Shown one piece after another: positions 56,498 to 64,000 of a stretch of DNA of 64,000 nt. Origin of the DNA: Symsagittifera roscoffensis (taxonomy: Eukaryota; Xenacoelomorpha; Acoela; Convolutidae). The notes under the pieces were generated by a model, which saw only the letters and a program-made list of their open reading frames with translations, was not told the DNA's origin and made no database searches. The translations under genes were made by a program, and so were the position numbers. Within the stretch, counting starts at the first letter, position 1. Each line of letters begins with the position of its first letter. The stretch is taken from NCBI RefSeq assembly GCF_963678635.1, contig NC_087064.1:35349716-35413715 (forward strand), read 5' to 3'.

Positions 56498-57470
56498 AAT
56501 TCTCAGAAATTTTGATTTGATAAAGCATGACTTTTCATCAAATACAAAAAGAAAAAATTACTTTCTTTGTACCTGTATTGTTTTGGACCCAAACATAAAT
56601 TTGAAAGAAATGGACCAAAAATTTCCTTTTGGAGGTCTAATTAAATACAGAAATTCTTGTATGGATTACTTTTTTGCAAATTCAAAAATTTTTAGACTTC
56701 ATGCAATTTTACATAATGCAGCTGGATCTGTGAATTCTACTTCTTATAAGGGACCTGGTTATTGTTATGTTTTACCTAGATTTCCAAGTTCTTGTTTTCT
56801 TGGTCACGTGACTGGATTAATCTTTTGTTTTATGTTAAAATTTTTGCTTCATCAGTATATGCATTGTTCGATTGTTAGTTATACTAACAAAAATTTTCAG
56901 CGAAAACAGTAACCATCATAACTCTAGTTGTTTTGGATATTGAATGTATTGAAAACAAAATAGTTAAAGAGTTAGGAGTTTATCAAAATGGACAAACTGT
57001 GGGATATTCCTTTCTTTCTCCCAAAAAATTCAAAGCTACATCTCAGTCTGCTTGGTGTACGAAGCATCTTCATGGAATCAATTGGAACAGTGGCCATGAA
57101 AAATATACTGAGCTTGAAAAAATATTGAAAAAACTAAAAGCTCCAGAAACGGAGTGTTTTGCAAAAGGTTATGAAAAATGTAAAATTCTGTCAGAAATTT
57201 TGAAAACAAAGGTTACAAACTTGGATGACTACGCATGTCCAAAAGTTCAGAATTTGATTTTCAAAGATGAAGAATATGATTGGAGGTGTAGCAACTACCC
57301 ATTTCGTCATGCAAATACTCTTCACTGTGCAGAAAGAAAAGCATTTGCTTACGGAACATGGACTCGATGTTTTTTTAATAAATTGTAAGTTACCTTAATA
57401 ATTTTGTATTATCGTGTTTTTGAAATTTAAATGTTAGTCATTATCAATTTTTTCTTTCCAGAGTTGAGAT
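56475..57470 (+). pseudogene. Polinton B nuclease-like gene with intron (one frameshift)
   Basis: Start at ATG 56475. The first frame (to 56912) reads GSVNSTSYKGPGYCYVLPRF and GHVTGLIFCF. A one-base shift in the AAAA at ~56905 leads into VVLDIECIENKIVKELGVYQ, WCTKHLHGINW, ECFAKGYEKCKILSEILK, DDYACPKVQ and NTLHCAERKAFAYGTW. The D-x-E box after a beta strand and later His-rich boxes resemble a DEDD/DnaQ-like exonuclease fold; this is an inference. An intron (57385-57461, GTAAGT...TTTCCAG, phase 2) joins to VEMGDECDKQ. The same intron is kept in copy A. Confidence 0.6.
57385..57461 (+). other. Spliceosomal intron in Polinton B gene (77 nt)
   Basis: Donor GTAAGT at 57385, pyrimidine tract TTTTTTCTTTCCAG ending 57461. 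Splicing restores the frame (TT+A codon for Leu). Copy A has GTAAAA...TTTTCTTTCTAG at the matching place (39588-39662). Confidence 0.8.
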
Positions 57471-57717
57471 GGGTGATGAATGTGACAAGCAATTAAATTT
57501 AGGAAATTTTGTTTTTGATGAGGAGAATCATGAACGAAAATCTTGGAAGTGTCATAGATCTCTTTTAGTGTTTATGTGCCAATTTTTTGTCATAGTTTTA
57601 ATACTAGCATGTGCAATCGTTCGAATAATGTTATCCACTACATGTGAAGAAACAACTGTTTGGGTAGCAAAATTATCAAGTACAGTCGGTTATATTTTAC
57701 ACTCTCTAAAGCTATGA
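57462..57717 (+). CDS. Polinton B membrane-anchored 3' exon
   Basis: After the intron the frame continues VEMGDECDKQLNLGNFVF, ERKSWKCHR, then one strong membrane span LLVFMCQFFVIVLILACAIV and a short tail to TGA at 57715. If spliced as proposed it ends the nuclease-like protein in the membrane. If the upstream gene stops at 57386 instead, unspliced RNA would give the soluble form. The ATPase start codon overlaps its stop (ATGA). Confidence 0.55.
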
Positions 57718-58300
57718 ATAAAATAATTTTTACCAAAGAACAAGTTTTTATTTCGCTAGTTGGACCGAGTGGATCTGGAAAATCACATTTTTTTTTGAGT
57801 TGTTAAAAATTGGTACATTTCAACCAAAGTTTGACAAAATTTTTTATTTTTATCAACATTATCAACCTCTTTATGGACAAATGCAAAGAAAAAACCTTAA
57901 GTTTATCCAAGGAGTTGACTTTGAATTGATTGAAAACCTTCCCAATAATGGAACAAAATACCTGTTAATATTTGATGATTCTTGTGAAGAAATTTCAAAT
58001 TCTAAGCAGTTTGTAAAAGTTGCTACTGCTGGAAGACACAGGGGACTGAATACAGTATATATTAAGCATAACTTGTTTCATCAAAGCAAATTGGGAAGAG
58101 ATGTTGAGTTACAAAATACACATATAGTCCTTTTCAAGTCACCGAGAGATGTTTTACAAATCAATACATTAAGTCAACAGATAGGTCTAGGATCACAATT
58201 GAAAGAGTGGTATCAAGATGCAACATCTACTCCTTATGGTCATTTACTCATTGATTTAACTCAAAAAACAGTTGATTCGCTAAGATATTGCACAAACAGT
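57714..58300 (+). pseudogene. ATP: Polinton B packaging ATPase, truncated by LTR insertion
   Basis: ATG at 57714 overlaps the previous stop. SLVGPSGSGKSHF is a full Walker A (57757-57795). A missing T in the run at 57787-57795 shifts the frame, after which ELLKIGTFQP..., KYLLIFDDSCEEIS (Walker B), VKVATAGRHRG, NLFHQSKLGRDVELQNTH and PYGHLLIDLTQK follow to 58300, where the LTR begins. FtsK/HerA (A32-like) ATPases drive DNA into the capsid. Copy A has Phe in place of the Walker Ser; this copy keeps it. Confidence 0.82.
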
Positions 58301-59891
58301 TGTAACATTCGCCCAAACACTACACAGCGACGGAGCGTAGAAAAAGTACCTATTAACGACTGGCAGGCGTCAGTTACCTTAATCCTACTCGTTTTTCACC
58401 GTCTCGACCTTGCCAGTTGGTTTTCTGGTCTGTTTAGGGCTATGTAAAAAGTTACTATTTTTAGGCCATCAGTCAAACGACTTTTGATCAGCTTTCGCTT
58501 ACATGCGAACACAACCACATAGCTGAGTCTCGGATCCTCAGACTACGTGATTGTCATTAAAAACACGGCTTGAACAACCTATTTTAACATGTTTTTGTGT
58601 GACAGTTCTATATTAAATCCATTGGAGATGGATTGACCCTTTCCTCTTTCTAGCTACTCATATTCTAAAATATCAAACTATACCGGTGCTAATTTAAAGT
58701 TTCACGACATCCAAGTAGCTATACAGTCAGTTTTATACAGTCCCTTCACATAAAACAGTCTCTGGGGACCAAGCCTCCGCTCCCGTAATATTCCTGCGAT
58801 AACGCTCTTATCTCTTCTAATTTGCGTCCCGGGAGGGTTCCGTGGAATATTCCTTCCCCACCGAAGCTTCCTTCTCCACTAATATCCGCTGATAGGGGTC
58901 TTATCGTGCGTTGCTGCCACGATGAGAGGCTTCGTATTCTCCGTCTCTTGCACGACTGTTTTTCACAATATTTGTCGTTGTTCTGATTTTTTCAGCTTTC
59001 TTGGTCAAAATGGCCGTTTTCCGTATTTCTGAGAATGTCAACTTGAAAATCGAAATTTTAAAAATAGAAAATTTCAGAATACTTCGACCCTCCTTTCAAG
59101 CACTTTTTTGCTGTTAAGGCCTTTTCTCCCTGATTCGTGCTTCGTGGGAAGGTTGCGCTGTGCCATCTGGCAGAATGGCACATACTCCCCGGACAGTCCC
59201 CATCAATGTCCCTATTGATCGCATAACACCGGTTTATCGTCAAGTAGTTATCCAGTTCTCTGTAATCAATCTTACAAATCGCATAAGAAAATGAAAGTTA
59301 TCTACCCCACCTCAACTCACTACGTGTTCACAAATGGCATCGTACCACATCTCACTGCCTTTCAACATTTTCACAAAATTTGCACCATGAGGAGTGTCCT
59401 AGATAAAATTTCTTTTCTGACTACTTACGTCGTCTTGCCATAAAATTTCTTTTCGCTCTTTGTGATTAAAAAGTGGGACGTGGCACGGCCACGCACCCGT
59501 TAAAATTAACTTAACGTCACTCACCAAGTATAATCAGTTATTTATGCGGTCCTTTCAATATTAAAACTAAGAAACTCTGTGGCTAGGAAAGTTATTGAGT
59601 TACCCACCCTTCTCGAGCGAGTTTACTCAATCTTACCATGTCGCCACACAGTGAAATTGTGTCTTACACAGGTTAAAAACTTCAATCGTGTTTAAATAGG
59701 TAAATATACTCACCTATGTTCTATATATACATACATAAATAGTCATAACTAAAATTTCTTTTTCAACAATTTAACAATTGTAACAATTTTCAAAGTTTGG
59801 TTTGACCAAACTAAATCAAAACAAAAAGTTTGACAAGTTCAATAATCAAAACTTGGTTGATTGGTTCAAGTTTTAGCACACAAAGACAACA
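58301..59891 (-). mobile_element. 3' LTR of minus-strand LTR retroelement (~1.59 kb)
   Basis: On plus it starts TGTAACATTCGCCC and ends GACAACA, giving the TG...CA boundaries of an LTR. Its first ~900 bp recur at 15356-16195. It is followed (towards the coding region) by a polypurine tract on minus. It cuts the Polinton ATPase exactly at 58301. The right boundary is inferred from the tract and has not been checked against a second full copy. Confidence 0.62.
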
Positions 59892-59893
59892 AG

Positions 59894-59919
59894 TTTTTTC
59901 TCCTTCTCTTCTCTTCTTT
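59894..59919 (-). other. Polypurine tract before the LTR
   Basis: The minus strand reads CAAAGAAGAGAAGAGAAGGA then GAAAAAA, all purines except the first base, next to the TGTTGTC LTR edge. This is where plus-strand DNA synthesis of an LTR element would begin. Confidence 0.65.
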
Positions 59920-59927
59920 GTTCATCT

Positions 59928-62270
59928 TCATTCCATCACTTCTCCATCTTGATCTTCAGCTTCGCTGTCGTCCAATACTTTCTCTAGCATGTCCATGGAG
60001 TTGCGGGCCGTGCCCCAACTCTCCTGTTCCAACAGCCTCGGTTTGCAACAAGGTAGCAAGTCAACATTAACCTTTTGCTCCCGGTTCCTGCAAAAGCTGT
60101 TGTGAAGACATAGGCTCACATTTCGTTCTAGGTCAGCTCTTAAGATCTCTTTCTTCTCATCTTCAGTTACACAAGGCGCCCCAGCTACCCGCTTCACCGC
60201 CGTGGTGACCGCGTTTCTGTGCGTCAGGAATGCTCTCTTATAGGCTCCTGGTCCTATATCTAGCTGGAAAGATTGATAGGCTTCCGTGTTCCTCGACATG
60301 TGACGCTTCGCGCGTTCATACATCCATGATATCATCACTGCACGGAACCAAGGCATCAATCTTTGCCTTGACCATATTCTTTCAATGGCTTTAGGTATTC
60401 TCAGAACCTTGCAGGTGGTTCTGAAAAGATCCAATTCATGACTCATCTTCACGTTGCTCAGCTGTTCAGGAGTCGGCACGGCCGTCTCCTGTTGACTTGT
60501 GTCCGCGTTAGCCTCCAGCCATCTCACTGCCAGCATGGCACTAACCACCACGATTGACACCTGTTGATTCTGATCGGGCAACCCCGTAGAGTATAACTCC
60601 TCCACGTCCCATACTAGCATCAGATTCCCGCGTTTGGGGTACCACAACGTCTGCGCCAAGCAGTGGCAAGGATACTCCCCATGGGTTCTCACTATGTTCC
60701 TTCGGGTCCGATACCCTGAGGCTCCCAGCAACGATTCCACCTCCATCAGAATTCTGTGTAAGTCGTCTTTCTCTTCTATGGTGGGGAATTCAGTGGGTAA
60801 CGCTCCACTCGCTTTCTGCTTCTGGAACTCACTCACATTGCCTTCGTTTAATCTCAGAAACTCTTCACCCGTTACGTCTTGCAACTCGCCTTCAGATCTC
60901 TTCGGGACTGCCCGAAAGATCTTCGCCAATAAATCATGTGACCTCTCCGACATTCTGGCCAACCTTACGCACTTTGGCACAGAGAAAAGTTGGTCAATCA
61001 ACACCTGCTGTGTCCTTGCATCCTTCACCACCATGTGTGTAGGATATCTACTACTGCAATATGTTGCGGAGCTTGAACCCACCAGATATTTTGAACCAGT
61101 CGGTTTATGATAGGCCTCACTATCTTTCAGATTCATCTTGTTCTCCAGAGCTTCTCTCCAGCCTCCGATCTTCTGCTCCGTTTGCAATGCTCCAGCGAAT
61201 ACTTCCACGCTGAGGGACGTCACTAGCTCATGGGCACGCTCCAGGCGCTCAAGCGATTCAATCGAACTCGTCATGCTACAAAATCCCAAGGCTGTGATCA
61301 AGTTTACATCCGTCACCCCATGACAGTCCGCGACCAACTCCATGCCACTCTTATCCGACATGCTCAATCTTCCGTACAATCGTGCCAGTTGCCGATGCTG
61401 CTCACTCAGCGTAACCAGGCAGTGTCCCAGGTTACAAACATGTCCTTCCATCCCACTATGTTGAGCCAACCATGTGCCTTGCTTCAACCAATTGCTCGAT
61501 GGACCTTCCTCGGACAGCTCCGTGGATGGGTTGCTCTTCCGCTTCGTCAACCTCATGGCCAGCAGATGATGTATCATGGCCAGATCATGCAAACTCGCGT
61601 CATCATCTAGGTCTAACGTGATATCCGCCGTCATGTCCCAGATTAAGCCGGCGTTAGGATGAGGACACCAAGAAGGCTTCATGAGTTCCCACATCGTCAC
61701 TAGACTGGTTTTCAAGGGACCCTCCCAAGAACCACAATCAAAACTCACTTGCCCCTTTAGCTCGGGAACCGAGGGTTCGACCACTCGTTCTTCCAAGATA
61801 ATTCCCAGCTTGGGTTGTTCCACCATCAGCATCCCAGTTTCTTTAATACGTTCAACCCAGAAATTGAGTACTATGACTTGCTCATAGTCGAAGTACGCTT
61901 CCCTGGCTTCTTCATTCACGAAGGGATTATACGCCATCCCCGGTATGCCAGACACATATTGGAACGACTTCAGTTTCCCTAGTGTTGCAAACTCTTTTTG
62001 TCCTTTGACTGCTTCAATCAACTCCCGGCTCACTTTCAATTCTTTGTTGGAACATCTTCTCACTTCTTCCAACTTGCGATAGCTCTCCATGTCATTCGAC
62101 TCCTTATTTGGTACAGTCAACGGCATGTCCTGATATAGTTCCAGGAGTGCCCTAAGGAAGTTCCTTTCGCAATCAACTCCCTTTTGCCGAATGATCCTTA
62201 TACATTCTCCCAAAACAGGAGTGGGGATACAATCCACCACGAACCTGACAATGGCCCATGCTTGGCCCAT
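59928..62270 (-). CDS. LTR-element ORF, 780 codons, unrecognised
   Basis: An uninterrupted minus-strand ORF ending nine bases from the polypurine tract. It is more GC-rich than its surroundings. Composition is ordinary globular: several Cys (CHCLAQTLWYPKRGNL, CLHNSFCRNREQ), Trp-rich segments (IWSRQRLMPWFRAVMISWMY) and a helical end (MLEKVLDDSEAEDQDGEVME). I find no reverse transcriptase YxDD, protease DSG/DTG, integrase DD-E, zinc knuckle or env-type membrane span. The frame is open above its first Met into the upstream ORF, so the two may be one polyprotein. It could be a non-pol protein of a non-autonomous or unusual LTR element. Function not known. Confidence 0.7.
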   Translation of the reverse strand: MGQAWAIVRFVVDCIPTPVLGECIRIIRQKGVDCERNFLRALLELYQDMPLTVPNKESNDMESYRKLEEVRRCSNKELKVSRELIEAVKGQKEFATLGKLKSFQYVSGIPGMAYNPFVNEEAREAYFDYEQVIVLNFWVERIKETGMLMVEQPKLGIILEERVVEPSVPELKGQVSFDCGSWEGPLKTSLVTMWELMKPSWCPHPNAGLIWDMTADITLDLDDDASLHDLAMIHHLLAMRLTKRKSNPSTELSEEGPSSNWLKQGTWLAQHSGMEGHVCNLGHCLVTLSEQHRQLARLYGRLSMSDKSGMELVADCHGVTDVNLITALGFCSMTSSIESLERLERAHELVTSLSVEVFAGALQTEQKIGGWREALENKMNLKDSEAYHKPTGSKYLVGSSSATYCSSRYPTHMVVKDARTQQVLIDQLFSVPKCVRLARMSERSHDLLAKIFRAVPKRSEGELQDVTGEEFLRLNEGNVSEFQKQKASGALPTEFPTIEEKDDLHRILMEVESLLGASGYRTRRNIVRTHGEYPCHCLAQTLWYPKRGNLMLVWDVEELYSTGLPDQNQQVSIVVVSAMLAVRWLEANADTSQQETAVPTPEQLSNVKMSHELDLFRTTCKVLRIPKAIERIWSRQRLMPWFRAVMISWMYERAKRHMSRNTEAYQSFQLDIGPGAYKRAFLTHRNAVTTAVKRVAGAPCVTEDEKKEILRADLERNVSLCLHNSFCRNREQKVNVDLLPCCKPRLLEQESWGTARNSMDMLEKVLDDSEAEDQDGEVME

Positions 62271-63988
62271 GCTATCGCAGAATCGTCTTTTGAAATCAAC
62301 GCTCGCAGAGCTCCCATCAACTCCAGCTCCTGTTCCCGTGATTTCGAATCATTACTGGCTTCATACTCCGCCTTCTTGATGCCCATCAGGCACCAAGCCA
62401 ACCGTACTTGCAGATCAGTTCTCATGCAAGGATGAGCCAGGTATGCTGCCACCGTAGCAGGTGCATGCATCGACTCGTCGAAGTATCTCTGGAGGGCCGC
62501 CCTCCAGGAGATTTCTAGTAGCTTTTCCAATCCAATTTCGTTCGCTTCAGAAGACATTACCGTGCCGTATTCTTTTCGATTTAAGTTTGAATTCTCCGTG
62601 AGCTCTTTCAGATACTCCTGCATGGCTCGCTTCTCGCTCCAAGCCATCAGGTGCCCTCTCGCTGAGTTTCTCGCTTTCAACATATCCACATAACCTCCTG
62701 CTGGATCTCCCATGTGGACTGATTCCGGCACAGTGACTCGACTGTACTCGACCACGTCGAGTTGTCCTTCCAGCTTCAACTTGGCTATGTTGGTCCGCGA
62801 GGGCCTGTAATCTTCAAGTCCTCCAGATCCACATTGACTGATGATCTCCATCTCTAATTTAGTGTCTGCCAGGATTCGTGCTGTTTTCTTTGATCTTATG
62901 GCAGTCGTGGTCAGACCTGCCAAGAGCATAGGGGGTATCAGATTCTCTTTTTCTCCCCCTGTCAGTGTTGCACCATCTCCTTGCCCGCTCTCGCCTGAAC
63001 GACCTGCGCTCGTTAAAGAGGTCACCACTGCGCTGGCTCTCGACTTCACCACTCTCGGGTTCATGGCTCGACTTCCTGTTTTCCCTTTTAGTCGCTTCAG
63101 CCCCTTCCTGGCTCCTCTGACAGGTAATTTCTTTGCGACTTGCTGATCATCACCACTGTCTTCTGTTACTGACTCGGTCAGAACATCCGACTCCATGGAG
63201 TTCACTATTTTCTCCAGGACCTCACGCATGATGGGTTGGTTCAATCCCACCTTCATTATGGACTGCGTCCCATATCGCCTTATCACGTCCCATGATATTT
63301 CCATGAAATTCACTCGGCTCCAGGTTGTCCCTGTCTTGCCTTCTAACTCACTTTGATATCTCTCCCATTCCTCTCCCGGCAGCGTGCTCAGGAAGGATAC
63401 CCTCATTGATTCTTCGATTTTTCTCCTCTTTGGTGACTCATGGAGCAATTTCTGCGGATCCCTGCTTCGGCATTCTCTCGCCTGGCTTATTGGGTCTATC
63501 GGGGATAAGTCGGCCGACGCCTCCTTTGTAGGGGACATGAAAGACGATGGCGTCATTAGCAATAGACTCCCATCGACTTCCCCATCGTCGTCTTCACTAA
63601 ACCGGTATTCTAGCAAGTCTCTCTCTAACGTTCCCAGATCCGTCTCACCCGGTTTTCCCGTCTTTCCCTCGGTATCGTTATCGTCATCGTCCTGATCCAT
63701 CAATTCATCATCACCTGCATCAGGTTTCGGCCTGGGTCCTGAAGGTCCTTGTCGTGAGTCTATGCCCGAGTCCGGCCGAGCCGGTACGGTCATGTCTCCT
63801 GCATGATAAAACAACTCATCATTCACCAGGAATTCTACGGACTCCTCGCCATGTGGTGCCAGATCCTCTATCGTTATGTATGAGCCTCCTCTGCTCTCCT
63901 TTGCCACTTCCAGCATCACTACTTTCACTTCTCCCGACCACTTCAGTCTTGACAAATCATCTGTGGGAGAATACACTTCGTTCCACAT
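62198..63988 (-). CDS. LTR-element upstream ORF, 596+ codons, unrecognised
   Basis: An uninterrupted ORF that overlaps the 780-codon ORF by 73 bases, which lies in the -1 frame relative to it. First Met is 12 bases from the window edge, so the true start may be outside. Text: a short folded head (WSGEVKVVMLEVAKE), a long acidic, Pro/Gly-rich middle (DDELMDQDDDDNDTEG), a basic patch (RGARKGLKRLKGKTGSR, possible nuclear or nucleic-acid contact) and a helical end (ARNSARGHLMAWSEKRAMQE). A Gag-like role fits position and layout but no Gag motif (CCHC knuckle, MHR) is seen. Confidence 0.65.
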   Translation of the reverse strand: MWNEVYSPTDDLSRLKWSGEVKVVMLEVAKESRGGSYITIEDLAPHGEESVEFLVNDELFYHAGDMTVPARPDSGIDSRQGPSGPRPKPDAGDDELMDQDDDDNDTEGKTGKPGETDLGTLERDLLEYRFSEDDDGEVDGSLLLMTPSSFMSPTKEASADLSPIDPISQARECRSRDPQKLLHESPKRRKIEESMRVSFLSTLPGEEWERYQSELEGKTGTTWSRVNFMEISWDVIRRYGTQSIMKVGLNQPIMREVLEKIVNSMESDVLTESVTEDSGDDQQVAKKLPVRGARKGLKRLKGKTGSRAMNPRVVKSRASAVVTSLTSAGRSGESGQGDGATLTGGEKENLIPPMLLAGLTTTAIRSKKTARILADTKLEMEIISQCGSGGLEDYRPSRTNIAKLKLEGQLDVVEYSRVTVPESVHMGDPAGGYVDMLKARNSARGHLMAWSEKRAMQEYLKELTENSNLNRKEYGTVMSSEANEIGLEKLLEISWRAALQRYFDESMHAPATVAAYLAHPCMRTDLQVRLAWCLMGIKKAEYEASNDSKSREQELELMGALRALISKDDSAIAWAKHGPLSGSWWIVSPLLFWENV

Positions 63989-64000
63989 TTCGGCCGAGAC

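Larger units (their letters stand above)
46575..58300. mobile_element. Polinton/Maverick copy B, right part lost to LTR insertion
   Basis: The left end AGTAGTAGATGTTGGAGGTG starts with AG like copy A; the six bases before it, AAAGTA, would be its target duplication but the right end is not in view. The order POLB (minus), unknown 195-residue protein, small membrane protein, acidic protein, minus-strand protein, two PC4-like genes, capsid-region/nuclease gene with intron, membrane protein and ATPase matches copy A. Integrase and capsid genes should follow but the sequence is cut at 58300 by an LTR element. Damage is light, with a few stops and single-base shifts, so this copy is younger than A. 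Confidence 0.88.

Noticed and set aside
56890-56900. TACTAAC...TTTTCAG as a second intron's 3' end in the nuclease-like gene
   Set aside because: It looks like a branch point and acceptor, but no donor gives a sensible join. A one-base shift in the AAAA run links the two frames directly with good continuity.
62841-63695. Plus-strand ORFs opposite the LTR-element ORF
   Set aside because: Shadows of the GC-rich minus-strand frame; low-complexity Ser/Pro text.
59928-63988. Host gene rather than retroelement protein
   Set aside because: The ORFs are intronless and end nine bases before a polypurine tract and LTR-like edge that recurs elsewhere. A host origin by capture is still possible.

Overview
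The window reads as AT-rich nuclear DNA from an animal, probably an invertebrate. Spliceosomal introns, an F-box gene and a dense load of metazoan-type transposons (Polinton/Maverick, Penelope-like, CR1/Jockey-like and endonuclease-type LINEs, SINE-like tRNA remnants, an LTR element) support this. I cannot name the species. Only one host gene is clear: part of an F-box/WD40-like gene on the minus strand at 5.3-6.3 kb. Almost everything else is mobile DNA in various stages of decay.

Layout. 1-5.3 kb: repeat-rich non-coding DNA (tRNA-like SINE remnants, a purine-rich repeat, a ~115 bp tandem repeat). 5.3-6.3 kb: F-box gene. 6.4-16.5 kb: a graveyard of LINEs, mostly minus strand. A CR1/Jockey-like element (ORF1 plus ORF2) abuts a longer LINE with an N-terminal zinc finger and a C-terminal endonuclease-like domain, and a third LINE is split by a piece of LTR. 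17.7-26.1 kb: Penelope-like elements, one on minus and one plus-strand tandem pair of ~1.95 kb units. Between them sits a foldback element whose ends resemble hammerhead-ribozyme cores. 27-29.8 kb: MULE-like and LINE scraps and one unknown exon-like ORF.

31.8-44.6 kb is a complete but decayed Polinton (copy A). It starts AG and ends CT, has terminal inverted repeats and a perfect 6-bp target duplication CATATC, and lies inside a minisatellite. Its order is POLB (minus), then on plus several accessory genes, packaging ATPase, integrase, minor capsid, major capsid remnant and adenain-like protease. 46.6-58.3 kb is a second, better preserved Polinton (copy B). It keeps a large protein-primed POLB, several accessory genes (two PC4-like candidates, a nuclease-like gene with a conserved intron, small membrane proteins) and the start of the ATPase. 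A divergent promoter in B carries an array of palindromic TGACGTCA sites.

Copy B is cut inside its ATPase at ~58.3 kb by a minus-strand LTR element: a ~1.6 kb LTR, a polypurine tract, then two long overlapping ORFs (780 and 596+ codons) running to the window edge. These ORFs are visibly more GC-rich than the rest and show no reverse transcriptase, integrase or other family I recognise. They are the best candidate here for something undescribed. A fragment of the same LTR sits at 15.36-16.2 kb.
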